64,000 nucleotides of DNA from the NCBI GenBank assembly GCA_018398585.1, contig JAGTTD010000030.1, positions 81,660 to 145,659 of the forward strand. Direction: 5' to 3'. A program made the position numbers and the translations under genes. The DNA is from Simmondsia chinensis. Lineage: Eukaryota > Streptophyta > Magnoliopsida > Caryophyllales > Simmondsiaceae. The notes beneath the pieces were generated by a model that saw nothing but the letters and a program-made list of their open reading frames with translations, did not search any database and was not told the origin of the DNA. Shown here piece by piece: positions 1-10,733 of this stretch; the first letter of the stretch is position 1, and every line of letters begins with the position of its first letter.

Positions 1-1735
1 TTGAAACACGCCTAAACAAGTTGCAAACACACCAATAAAACCACTCATACACGGTGTATGATTGATCGTACACCACTAATTACTTAAAAAAAGATTTACA
101 CAAGTTGGTTTTACACCGTTAAAACCAATCATACACGATGTATGATTGATCATACACCACTAATTACTTGAAACACACCTAAACAAGTTGATTTCGCGCC
201 ATTAAAACATATCATACACGGTGTATGATTGATCACAAACCCCTAATTACTTGAAACACGCCTAAACAAGTTGATTTCACACCAATAAAACCAATCATAC
301 ACGGTGTATGATTGATCATACACCACTAATTACTTAAAAAATATTTGCAACAGTTGGTTTCACACCATTAAAACATATCATACACGGTGGATAATTGATC
401 ATGCACCATTAATTTCTTGAAACACACCTAAACAAGTTGATTTCACACCATTAAAACCTATCATACACTGTGTATGATTGATCATACACCCCTAATTACT
501 TCAAACACATCTAAACATGTTGATTTCACACCATTCAAACCTATCATATACGGTGTATGATTGATTATACACCACTATTTACATGAAACACACCTAAACA
601 AGCTGATTTCACACCATTAAAACCTATCATACATGGTGTATGACAAATCATTTACTTAAAACACACTAACACACGTTTTTACACCATAAAAACAAATCAT
701 GCACGGTGTATGACTAATAATACACCACTTGCTTACTTAACTCACAATAACATAAGTCGATTTACACCATTAAAACCTATCATACACTGTGTATGATTGA
801 TCATACACCACTAATTACTTGAATCACACCTAAACAAGTTGATTTCACACTATTAAAACTTATCATACACTGTGTATGATTGATCATACACCCCTAATTA
901 CTTGAAACACACCTAAGCAAGTTGATTTCAAACCATTAAAACCTATCATACACGGTGTATGATTGATCCTACACCACTAATTACTTGAAACAAACCTGAA
1001 TAAGTTAATTTCACACCCTTAAAACTAACCATACAAGGTGTATGATCAATCACACACCACTGATGACTCAAGGCAAACTAACAAGTTGATTTCACACCAT
1101 TAAAACCTATCATACACGGTGTATGATTGATCCTACACCACTAATTACTTGAAACACGCCTGAATAAGTTATTTTCTCACCCCTAAAACCAACCATACAC
1201 GGTGTAGGATTGATCATACCCCAATGTTTACTTGATACACACCTAGATAAGTTCATTTTACATCATTAAAAGCAACCATACATGGTGTATGATTGATCAT
1301 ACACCAATGTTTACTTGATACACACCTAGATAAGTTCGTTTTACAGCATTAAAACCAACCATACACGATGTATGATTGATTATACAACTAATGTTTACTT
1401 GATACACACCTAGATAAGTTCGTTTTACAGCATTAAAAGCAACCATGCGCGGTGTATGATTAATCATACACCACTAATGACTTGAAACACACTAACACAA
1501 GTTGATTTCACACCATTTAAACCTATTATACACTGTGTATGATTGATCATACACCATTAACGACTTGAAAAATCCCAACACAACATGAGAATACACCATT
1601 TAAACCAATCATAAACGGTGTATGATTAATCATACACCACTAATGAGTTCAAGCATACCAAAAGACAGTTATAATACACCATTTAAACCAATCATAAACC
1701 ATAAATGACTTGTAACACACTGACCTCATATGACA
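1..1735. repeat. 83-bp tandem satellite array (about 20 units)
   Basis: About twenty head-to-tail units of roughly 83 bp fill this stretch and the array continues beyond the left edge. Each unit has an AC-rich half and a dyad half. The dyad half reads ATCATACAC, a spacer G, GTGTATGAT, TG, ATCATACACC. The middle arm is therefore complementary to both flanking arms, and either of two hairpins can form. Units are diverged from each other mostly by single substitutions, and the array decays toward 1735, where the dyad is lost. No open frame is conserved. This is a satellite by structure; I do not recognise the family. Confidence 0.93.
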
Positions 1736-2339
1736 AGGATACATTAACGACAGTGTCAACAAATGATCATTTTACCTTCAATATCTAATCTGAAAACCGT
1801 GAAATGTGTGTAACGACTCAACCTTGAACCTACAGCAATGCCAGAAGTTTCAAACACGATCTTACCAGGGCTTCTTCTTCTTCTTCCGAGGGCCCAATGT
1901 AGCAGAACGACACACGGAGGATGAAAAAAATAGAGCTTGGGGAATTCAGATTGAGAGAAAAATAACAAAGAAGGGTGAATAAGAGGTGAGTAAAATGGGG
2001 TATAATGGGCGGGAAGTGAGAAGGGAGGAAGAGAGTGAGAAACAAGTTACAAGACATAAAGTAAAAATATGTACTTTTGCATTAAATGAGGAGAGAGAAA
2101 ATGGAGGGGGGATGGGGTAAAGTAAACGGCTAGGCATTAAATGAGGAGAGAGAATGGGAGAGAGAGAGGACGGGTTGGGGGGGGGGGGGGGGGGGGGGGG
2201 GAGGTGGGAGGGCATTTTTGTCCAAAAAGGGGTTATTTATGGTTATAGGGGTCTATTTATGATTAAATTGGGGTGGGGGGTCTAAAGCCGGTAATTTCCC
2301 AATAAATAATGAAATTTTTTTTTTTAAAAAAATATTAAA
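1736..2339. other. Geneless spacer with purine-rich plus strand
   Basis: No supportable gene. From about 1915 to 2275 the plus strand is strongly purine-rich (GGAGAGAGAGA-like), which produces proline/serine-rich low-complexity frames on the minus strand. A 20-bp direct duplication (GCATTAAATGAGGAGAGAGA) occurs near 2081 and 2133. A minus-strand frame ending near 1756, with a GTAAGAT donor-like site near 1865, could be the first exon of a gene running left. However, it would run into the satellite and matches no family I know, so I do not call it. Confidence 0.6.
2177..2201 (+). repeat. 25-nt poly-G tract
   Basis: Twenty-five consecutive G residues lie within a GA-rich strand, flanked by further G runs (GAGGTGGGAGGG). 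A tract like this could form stacked G-quadruplexes or triplexes and is difficult to sequence, so its exact length is unreliable. It lies about 140 bp before the assembly gap. Confidence 0.9.
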
Positions 2340-2362
2340 NNNNNNNNNNNNNNNNNNNNNNN
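2340..2362. other. Assembly gap (23 N)
   Basis: Twenty-three undetermined bases. The left side ends in A/T homopolymers; the right side starts with an unrelated moderate-GC sequence. The true gap size is unknown, and continuity of 1-2339 with the rest depends on scaffolding. Confidence 0.99.
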
Positions 2363-3289
2363 TATGCCTTTACTAACTTAGGCATCGGAGGGGTCTCTCA
2401 AGGGCAAACTTGTGGGTCCCTCTAATGGCCTTCTTTATTTTGCAGGGGAGCCCAGGTTAAACGCGCCAGCAGCTGCTTTCTCAAGTGAGGGTTGAGTCTC
2501 GCTCTCATCTAGAACCTGACCAAAAAATCCCGAAACACAAACTTATAGCAGTTTTGAGCATGAACACTTCAGTCCTGTATTATATGCGAATGAGTGAGAA
2601 GCAATATGATGAAAGATTCCCGGTTTTGTAAGTGAAAAAGGGAAATGAGCCGCTTAGTACATGACTCTAATATTTGTTGATATATTACGGTAAAAGAACA
2701 ACTAAAGTGCGTAAGATGGACACCGAAAGAATTCGGATTACTCTAAAGTTAGATATTCTAGTGGATTTAAAATGTACTCAATTGGTTATATTATTTTTAT
2801 AAAATTTGTTTGCAATGTAGTGCATATAAATTTAGTATTTAGAGTATTGCATTTACCTGTTGTCGTTTCATTGATCTCTAGATTTTTTGAAGTATGCGCA
2901 ATTTGTAAAGATCAGCGCCAAAGAATGTCGATATGAGTTCCCCAGGTATTGCAAGGAACATGTGTTATTTTTGCACTTTGGGGCCAAGAATCACAAAGTA
3001 TTGGCAAAAGGGGTGAAAATGTGCAATGTAATTTCTATTGTTTAACATTATGTAAAGTCCGATTTATAGTAATTTCCATAATAGAAATATTTGACATTAA
3101 ATGAATAGTACTCAAATTCAAATTATTTAACATTAAATGCACTAAAATAATACTATACAAAGCTGGGTTTTTAATATTTTAAAACATTATTGGAATTTTT
3201 TTCCGATAATTTTATTGAAATATTTTATAATTTGCACCTTATGTTATTCCTCACTATTAGCAATATAAGTTACTAATTAAGGGAAACGA
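2363..3289. other. Intergenic sequence, no gene seen
   Basis: The first 250 bases are less AT-rich than the surroundings and include TTAGGCATCGGAGG followed by a TTTTGCAG motif. That combination is common in plant retrotransposon remnants, but I could not find paired ends. From about 2650 onward the sequence is AT-rich with stops in all frames. Confidence 0.5.
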
Positions 3290-4850
3290 TAATTAAGCAA
3301 AAATGTTACCATACAATTAACCTTACAAATTGGGATTTACCCTTGTCAACTCCTTGGCAATTTGTACAGAGTTTACATTTTAATTTAGTAATTCTTATCT
3401 TAATTAAGGCTGAATATAATTATGCCAAAAAGTTACCATAAAATTAACCAAACTAACCGGGATTTACCCTTGGCAACTCCTTGGAAATTCGTACGGAATT
3501 TACATTATAATTTCGTAGTTATTATCCTATTTGCTGATTTTTTTACTGAAAATGTTGAGGGACTAATATATTATCATCATCATGTCCAATATTTGCAACA
3601 TAAAGAACTATTAAATAGTCAAACTGCTAGATCCCAAAATAAAAGTAGAATCAAACCTCATGCCATAGAAATTACAGAAATGAACTATGTATTAATCCAA
3701 GAAATACCCAAATATCAAAATATAGTTAACCAAAAATGTTTCCAAAAAAAAAAAAAAAAACAAAAACCTAATAAACCGAGATTGACCCTTGTCAACTCCT
3801 TTGCAATTTGTACGGAGTTTACATTATAATTTAGTTTTTTTTGTAATCATATTCACTATTTTGTTTCTAAAATTTATTGAAGGATTAATATATTAACATA
3901 ATCATGTTCACTATTGGCAACTCCTAGATTTACCCTTGTCAACTCCGTGGCAATTTATATGGGGTTTACATTATAGTTTAGTAATTTTTATCGTAATTAA
4001 GCCTAGATATAATTAAGCAAATATGTTACCATAAAATTAACCCAACAAACCGGGATTTACCTTTGTCAACTCCTTGTCATTTTGTATGGAGTTTACATTA
4101 TAATTTAGTAATTTTTATTGTAATTAAGCCTAAAAATAATTAATCGAAAAGTTACCATAAAATTAACCAAACAAACCGAGATTTACCCTTGTCAACTCCT
4201 TAGCAATTTGTACGGAGTTTACGTTATAATTTAGTAGTTTTAGTCGTATTTGGTAATTTTTGACTGAAACTATTAAGGGACTAATGTATTATCATCATCA
4301 CGTCCAATATTTGCAACATTAAGACCTATTATATAGTCAAACCTCTTCATCCCAAAATAAAAGTAAAATCAAACCTCATGCTATAGAAATTTCAAAAATC
4401 AACTATATATTAATTAAAGCAATACCGAAATATGATAATATAATTAAGGAAAAAAATTAACATAAAATTAACATAATGAACTGGGATTCACCTTGTCAAC
4501 TCCTTGGCAACTTTATGGAATTTACATTATAATTTAGTAGTTTTAATCCTATTTGCTATTTTTTTTTACTGAAATTATTAAGGGACTAATATATTATCAT
4601 CATCATGTCCAATACTTGCAACATTAAGACCTATTAAATAGTCAAACCTCTTTATCCCAAAATAAAAGTAAAATCAAACCTCATGCTATAGAAATTTCAA
4701 AAATCAACTACATATTAATCAAAGAAATACCGAAATATCAAAATATAATTAAGGAAATAATTTACCATAAAATTAACATAACGAAGTGGGATTCACCTTG
4801 TCAACTCCTTGGCAATTTGTACGGAGTTTACATTATAATTTAAAAAAAAA
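3290..4850. repeat. Degenerate two-module repeat field
   Basis: Two modules recur here. Module A (about 100-115 bp) contains GGGATTTACCCTTGTCAACT, CCTTGGCAATTTGTACGGAG and TTTACATTATAATTTAGTA. It is seen near 3310, 3430, 3770, 3930, 4030, 4150, 4460 and 4765. Module B (about 185 bp) contains GGGACTAATATATTATCATC and CAAACCTCATGCTATAGAAA, and occurs at about 3546-3728, 4262-4447 and 4570-4757. B is always preceded and followed by A, so the field alternates between A-A and A-B-A. The 135-codon frame across 3422-3829 is a by-product of these repeats and of an A-run near 3741. Confidence 0.8.
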
Positions 4851-5997
4851 ATTATGGCTTGTTTGAATTAATCATGTCAGAAATGATTATCCAATTGTGT
4901 TGCTTCTTACCAAAGAGCTGCGACCCCAGTGTCTTATCTCCGCATGTTTTTTGTTCTGTGTCAAATTTGGGTGTGAGGTGTGATTTGGGTGGTTTGCAAC
5001 TCAAATTTGAGATTATTTGCTTTTTTCCCCAATGTTGCTGTAATTACATTTCAGTTACATTTCTGGATTGCCGTTTCATTTTTTAATTATTAGCTGTAAT
5101 TATGTTGCTGTAATTTGTATTCTTTTTGTTTTTCTGTTTTTTGGGACTATTACCATCTCTTAGAAATTTACTGGGTTCTAAATTTTATTATTTCTTTAAT
5201 GCTCTTTTTCAGCTTTTGATTTGAGGCTATTTCAGTTACACAATTTTTGATTGCAATTGCAACTAATTAATGTTTACATAATTTTGAAAGAAGCCAATTA
5301 ATGTCCGCAAGAAGGGAGAGGAGTTTGTTTGCTGGAGTCAAATTAACTCTGGTTTAAATTGTGGTGTATTTAGTTACTTTGCTGGGGTTCCTGAAATTGG
5401 TGGATTGGCATATTAGAGAGTATTGGAGTAAGTGAGGGGTGTGCAATAATAGATAGAAATAGATTATCAAGAATACTTATGAAATATTTACATGGAAAAT
5501 ATCTAATAATAATGACATTATATTAAATATTTCAGTACTAGAATTATCACCCGGAATATAAATGACAAACATCTAACAACTACTATCCAAATTGCCAAAG
5601 AAAACATTATTAACTAGCAAGAGTTATAATTCCAATTTTCACATCATTTCGTAAATTACGATTCATATCATTTCGTAAACTACAAGTTTTCCGTACATTA
5701 TAAGATGATAATTACAACATCATTAAAAATCTCAATATTGTTATTTATTCAATAATCAGAATATAAATTAATGGAATACACTATTTGTATTTAACTACAC
5801 ATATTTATCTTTTAAGTTTATATATTATATATACAAAAAAAAATTACCAATTGTATAAATTAAATATGCCCTTAATGAAGACCAACTGTTCTCTAAATAT
5901 GTGTGTAGAAGGTTTTGTGAATTGAAAGAATATTTTGATATGATTAGAAGTTGGAAGGGGCAATTTATGTTTGAAACAAAGAGACATATCAATGTAA
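4851..5997. other. AT-rich intergenic sequence, no gene seen
   Basis: I find no gene, RNA or clear repeat. The sequence is T-rich from 4900 to 5300 and A-rich afterwards. The short open frames have no recognisable domain. Confidence 0.55.
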
Positions 5998-6550
5998 CAT
6001 TTAATTTTAGGTTATTTACACCAAATGTCCCTATATTTTTCTCATTGTGTCAATTTAGTCCTTATACTTTTAATTATATCAATTTTATCCGTATATAATT
6101 TATATTGTGTCAAGTTATTCCCTTGGTCAATTTAAACTAAGTTATTGATGTAACTTTTAAGGCTTAATAACATTAGTTGCAAGTAGTCCACTACAATCCA
6201 CCCATTGACTCAATTTAAGTGAACCATGGCAAAACTATTAAAAATTTTATTAAAATTTTAACATAAATTTTACTAAAAGCAAAGCAAAAAAGCAATATAC
6301 CAAGTACCCCAAGGGCTCCCACCTAAGCAGGGTCTGGGGGGACGAGGATATACGCAGGATATTACCCCTTATGAGAGGCTGTTTTCGAATGTCTCCAACC
6401 TGAGGGTGAGGACTACATAAATTTTACTATAAAGAATAAATTGACACAATATAACTTGTGCAAAAACTAAATTGATACAATTAAAAGTATATGACTAAAT
6501 TAAAACAATGGATAAAGTACATGGATCTTTAATGTAAATAACGTTTTAAT
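5998..6550. mobile_element. Foldback (MITE-like) inverted-repeat element
   Basis: The left arm (about 6003-6122) and the right arm (about 6433-6550) are imperfect reverse complements. Shared blocks are GTTATTTACA, CAATTTAGTC, TATACTTTTAATT and TATATTGTGTCAA, read forward on the left and reverse-complemented on the right. The loop carries a SINE inserted at 6276-6414. There is no coding capacity. This fits a non-autonomous terminal-inverted-repeat element or a foldback formed by two opposed copies of one repeat. Target-site duplications of the outer ends are not clear. Confidence 0.6.
6276..6414 (-). mobile_element. SINE, Au-like, truncated inside the 5S head
   Basis: A 139-bp insertion is flanked by a perfect 15-bp target-site duplication, ACATAAATTTTACTA, at 6261-6275 and 6415-6429. 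On the plus strand it reads AAGGGCTCCCACCTAAGCAG, then GGTCTGGGGGGACGAGGATA, then AGAGGCTGTTTT, which is the reverse complement of the Au-type plant SINE body. In the element's sense, its 5' end starts AGTCCTCACCC. This matches the last bases of the 5S-derived head of the copy at 10503-10733, so this copy looks 5'-truncated within that head. Confidence 0.8.
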
Positions 6551-6569
6551 TTTTTTCAATTTGTAAAAA

Positions 6570-6599
6570 TCCTCTGTGTATTGCTTGGGGCAACACTAG
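6570..6599 (+). other. Possible Helitron 3' terminus
   Basis: The motif GTGTATTGCTTGGGGCAACA is followed by CTAG at 6596-6599 and then T. It resembles the common plant Helitron end (short hairpin, then CTAG, with T as the host base), but its hairpin is degenerate. No matching 5' end was identified. Confidence 0.3.
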
Positions 6600-7766
6600 T
6601 CTATCTTATATTTTAAGTATAAATTGTTAATTGTTAACTACCTCTCCTCATCCAATATCTCTCATTTCCCTAATCCTATTTTTCTAGATTTTTAAATAAT
6701 AAAAATATTTTTTTACATTTTTTCACTAAATCTTTGACATACAATTATGGTGTAAGATGCTCAGTAATTTTAATATATAGAACTGCTATATGCGCTTGCC
6801 TTTTGGCAAAAAATTATGGAGGAAGTTACATATTTCTTTCTATTTCTCTTCGTTCTTTCTTTCTATAACTATGGGAAATCACATACTTCCTCCTACTTTC
6901 TCCTGCTTCATCCTTGTTTGTTTTTTTAAATAATCAATTACTTCTCTCTTTCTCCTTATCATTTGAGAAGTTCAACATTTGAAGATCAAGAACATATGTA
7001 TAATATATTATTAGATTCTCACTTTTGTTTTTCATGGCAATTAATTGGATTCCTTTGACTGATTAAAGGTTATCAATTCTATATTCTCAATTTTATTTTT
7101 TTTATGGCAATTAATTGGCTATTTATTTTGATTGTGTTCAGTCCTTATTTTCTATTTAAGTAGTTATTTGTTTAAAGCTGCTTCTTATTTGTACAAATTG
7201 TAGTCAAAATAAAATTATTCAGAAAAATTGCATTTTTGGCATGGTCCACAAAAGTGATTATTATATATATTATTGCACGAAATATTAGAGAGTTATTTTG
7301 CAAACTATTAAATATTCATTACAAAAGAGTCGTAGAAAATTTATAATAATATCTAAAGATTTTTCTCCGAGCTTCGTAAGTTTGCTTACTTATATAAATA
7401 TATCTGTATAATATTTTTTTTTATTAATATTTGGTGTTTATCAATATTAAAAATTAAGAATAAAGAATAAATATTTAGGCAAGTGAGAGTTTGGATAGAG
7501 GTAGAATTTTGTTATGAAAACAGACTATTAATAACCTTTACTTAACTCTTTATAAGTGTCCTCTCGTTGCCCTTTTCAATTCAATTATTTATGAGTATAC
7601 TTATATTTTCAGGCCATCACTTTATTTTTTCATCCATATTTGAATTTTTAAGTCATCACTTAAAGATTTGAACACAATTAGAAAAATAAAAAAAAATTTA
7701 TAATCTAAATACATAATAGTAATTGAAACACAATAAAGTATGTACTATATTTTAATTTGTACAATA

Positions 7767-7848
7767 CTCTGAAGGGGGAAGGTCGTGTATATCCACCCTC
7801 AGACCCTACTTAGGCGGGAACCCTTGGTGCACTGAGAATGTTGCTTTA
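7767..7848 (+). mobile_element. SINE fragment, Au-like, 3' body only
   Basis: An 82-bp fragment is bounded by imperfect 15-bp direct repeats: TTAATTTGTACAATA at 7752-7766 and TTAATTTATACAACA at 7849-7863. The body (GAAGGGGGAAGGTCGTGTAT, ACCCTACTTAGGCGGGAACC, CTTGGTGCACTGAG) matches the 3' halves of the copies at 6276 and 10503, but in the opposite orientation. It ends in a short T-rich tail, as Au elements do. It appears to be a strongly 5'-truncated insertion. Confidence 0.7.
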
Positions 7849-9737
7849 TTAATTTATACAACACATGAAAACTAATTTATCTTCATCTATTAGTTTGTAG
7901 TTGCTTGCCTCACTAAATTTTATGTACTCAAATATTGGCTTATTAAAAACATTCTTTTAAAATTAAATTTTTTAAAATTTTCTAAATAATTTCTATTCTA
8001 TAATTTTCTAATTACACAATAACTAATTTGATTGTATATAAAGAAAAATTGCAATTAAAATATATTTCAATCTTTCATAATATTCTGCTAAAAACTTTTC
8101 TCCAAAAAGAACCAATATTTTTCCAAAAAAAAGAGGACATTTGTAAATCAATTTTTTTAATAAAATGTAACTCTACTCTATTTGTTTTGGAGAAATATAA
8201 TAGTATTTTACGACAAAATTAAGTAAAAAATTCTAGAAAAGATATATAATTTATGAGATTGAAAATTAAGTTTTAAAATAAAAAGTATTTTTTTTTTATG
8301 AAAGGGTATATTTCTTTCAACGATTGAAATAACTTGTTTGCTTCTAATTTTCTAGTAATAAAGTAGAAATAGCAATGAAATTAAATTTTATTCCTCCAAA
8401 AAATATACCCATTCAGGATAAAGTAAAGTATGAAAAGAAAATTTACCTCTATTTAATTTCCTTAAAAAACTACATCCATTCTAGATAAAATAAAGTATGA
8501 GAAAAAATCTCCAATAATGATTCAAAATATTTAAACCAATTCCTTATAAGAAAAAAGGAATAGAAGAAAATGAAAAAAGAAACCATTTTTTTAAAAGATA
8601 AATTTTTAAAACAGTTCAAGAATCTTAAAAGGAACAAAAAATTGAAAAAGAAATTCTAAAAAGTATTATACAAAAAAATATTTTCTCAAAAGAACTTATA
8701 TTTCTTCAAAATAGTTATCAATAAATTATTATTTTATTTTGTTCTTCTTCTAATAAATGCTTTAGATCCTCATATTTATAATATACATCAACATTGTAAA
8801 AAAGAAATATTATTTCCACAACATATATATAATCTAAATAAAAAATTTAAAACTATTAAAATTAAAAATAACTTTACAAAATAATTAATTTATTTATAAA
8901 ATTGCTACCATTTGGAACATGATAAAAAAATAGAAAACTCAAAAATAATTTAGAAAATATTTGTCTACAAACTTATAAAGAAAATTTACAAATAAAAATA
9001 AGTAAATTATTATTTTATATTATATTCATTCCATTAGTTTAGAGAAATTTATTCAAAAAAATTACTTTAGATTAAAAAAAAAAGTTCTAGAGAATGTACA
9101 TGTTTGTCAAAGTACAAAAAAATAAAAAATAAATATCTATAGAAAACCTATTTTTATAAAAAAGTAGTATCTTTAAATAATTCAAATAAGGTCTTTACTT
9201 TTCATTTCAAACTGTAAAAAAATCAATTAAAATAAATTTAATTCATTCAAAAATATACAATCTATCTTTGAGAAGTTTTTCTCCTTTCCAAATCTTTTCA
9301 AAATCTCAAACAAAAATCTTGATTCGACACATATATTTTTATAGAATTTGAAAAAAATAAAAACATTATCAAGATAGTTATCTCTCCCCACTGCATTACT
9401 TCTATCTATCATCGTTCTTAGTTTATCTATATTCCATAAATATGGTTAAATAATAATTTTAAATACAAGTAATATAATTACACATTAAATATGTACTATA
9501 TTAGTATCATATTAGAACCATACCAACTAAATATTAAATAAATATAAACACATCTATATTTAAAATTTTGAAGGAACACTATCTAAATTTACTCAAAATG
9601 ATGGGTACTATAAAACATAATAACCACCTCACTTTATTGGTACAGATTTACAACTATTATAATATAAAACATAATTTCATACGAAATTTTCACAGCAATA
9701 ATGTATGATTTAAAGTTGTTTAAAATATGTATAACAT

Positions 9738-9762
9738 TCGTGCATCGCATGGAAACAACTAG
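9738..9762 (+). other. Possible Helitron 3' terminus
   Basis: CGTGCATCGCATG forms a short near-palindromic hairpin (CGTGC-ATC-GCATG, one mismatch). Then come GAAACAA and CTAG at 9759-9762, followed by T. This is the usual architecture of plant Helitron 3' ends. The 5' TC end is unproven; a candidate is at 6600. Confidence 0.4.
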
Positions 9763-9901
9763 TTATTGATTAAGGCAACGGGGATTTTGGTGAGTTGAAG
9801 AAAGGGGTGAGCTATTTAAACTTGTTTTTTAGTTTAATATAAGTGTGCATAAAAATATCTTGATAATTTAAAAAAATTATGTACATTAAAAAAAACAAAA
9901 G

Positions 9902-10241
9902 AAAGAATGATGAAAAAAATTACTAAATTAGGTATATATGGAAATTTTTTAAGCATTGTGCTTATGAAGTTAAAATGAAAGGTACTGTACTACTGTTAAT
10001 GAAAATTTTTGATACCGAACTAGAAATAAGCTATTTTTTAGCACCAATGGTGGGGTTTGAAACCCACTTGCCACCTTTGCAAGTTGTGAAGAAAATTTAT
10101 ACATTTTAATATAAAAAAAATTATTAATAAAATAGCAAAATATCCCTATGTGAACTTTTAACACTATATTTACAAAAGTAAAAAAAATGTATTATACTAG
10201 CCAAAATGAATTTTTTCAGCGTCACATCAGACATAAACTAA
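9902..10241 (+). repeat. Left arm of 1.6-kb inverted repeat
   Basis: About 340 bp here is the imperfect reverse complement of 11171-11509 (roughly 70-75% by eye). Shared blocks include AAAGAATGATG, ACTAAATTAGGT, GGTTTGAAACCCA, TTGCCACCTTTGCAAGT, ACATTTTAATA, TATCCCTAT and ACTATATTTACA. The short hydrophobic frame on the minus strand (9970-10164) is not convincing as a gene. Confidence 0.75.
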
Positions 10242-10502
10242 TTTTTTAACACTATATAGTCGCAAACACTTGTTCACATGTTTGATTGATATCTCTCTTC
10301 TAATGTTTGATTGGCATCACATAGAATAATAGTTTTTAAGTGCGTTTTAATGCATTGTTTTGTATTATTTTTCAGGTTAATATCTGAGTTATTCATTCAA
10401 TATAATGAGTATGATGTTTTATATATTAAGTTTTGGGACTTTATAACATCGGTGCATTAAAGTGTGACGATTTATCATTTAGTTTCCTGCATATTTTAGT
10501 AT

Positions 10503-10733
10503 AAAAAGAACATACTCAGTGCCTCAAGGGCTCCCGCCTACCCAAGGGGGGCGGATGTACGCAGCCTTCCCCCCTCAGGATGTTAACCTGAAAAGAGGCT
10601 GTTTCCTAGTGCCTCCAATTTGAGGGTGAGGATTTCCCAGGCAGTCACCCATCCTGGTACTACTCTCGCCCAAGCACGCTTAACTTCGGAGTTCTAATGG
10701 GATCCGGTGACGGCGTGTTGGTGTCCTCTTTGG
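10503..10733 (-). mobile_element. SINE with 5S rRNA-derived head and Au-like body
   Basis: A 231-bp insertion is flanked by a 19-bp target-site duplication, TTCCTGCATATTTTARTAT, at 10484-10502 and 10734-10752 with one mismatch. Read on the minus strand, the element opens with 5S rRNA-derived sequence (10722 down to 10629). It continues into an Au-like SINE body (AAACAGCCTCTTTTCAGG, GGCTGCGTACATCCGCC, GGCGGGAGCCCTTGAGGCAC) and ends in a T-rich tail (TTCTTTTTAT). The duplication encloses head and body together, so they moved as one unit. Ordinary Au SINEs have a tRNA-derived head; here a 5S-like pol III promoter takes that place. It lies in the loop of the 9902-11509 inverted repeat. Confidence 0.82.
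10629..10722 (-). pseudogene. 5S rRNA-derived segment (SINE head)
   Basis: On the minus strand this matches plant 5S rRNA over about 94 nt: ACCGGATCCCATTAGAACTC, AGTTAAGCGTGCTTGGGCGA, GAGTAGTACCAGGATGGGTG, and ACTGCCTGGGAAATCCTC. The internal pol III control region (box A, intermediate element, box C) is largely intact. The first dozen and last dozen or so bases of 5S are missing or altered, and it is embedded in a SINE, so it is not a functional rRNA gene. Confidence 0.88.

Larger units (their letters stand above)
6600..9762. other. AT-rich geneless region, possibly a decayed Helitron
   Basis: About 3.1 kb of very AT-rich DNA holds no supportable gene; the short open frames are low-complexity Lys/Asn/Phe/Ile sequences. 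It begins with TC at 6600, directly after one Helitron-like end, and finishes with another Helitron-like 3' end at 9738-9762. It could therefore be a non-autonomous Helitron placed head-to-tail behind an older one. No Rep or helicase coding is visible, so this is inference only. A SINE fragment lies at 7767-7848. Confidence 0.3.

Noticed and set aside
1..1735. CRISPR or integron-like array because of palindromic repeats
   Set aside because: Both the dyad and the intervening sequence repeat, so this is a simple satellite.
1756..2215. Minus-strand first exon (frames of 70-89 codons, donor-like GTAAGAT)
   Set aside because: Low-complexity Pro/Ser/Leu translation of a GA-rich tract. No downstream exon could exist within the adjoining satellite.
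3422..3829. 135-codon plus-strand frame
   Set aside because: It spans repeat modules A and B and an A-homopolymer; the other copies of the modules are not open.
8028..8222. 64-codon frame in AT-rich DNA
   Set aside because: Composition-driven Lys/Ile/Phe/Asn sequence without homology or a gene context.
10629..10722. Functional 5S rRNA gene
   Set aside because: Both ends are missing or altered, no terminator follows directly, and the segment lies inside a SINE bounded by a target duplication.
10503..10733. Cassandra TRIM element, which also contains 5S sequence
   Set aside because: No LTR pair, PBS or polypurine tract; it has a SINE body and tail with a 19-bp duplication instead of 5 bp.
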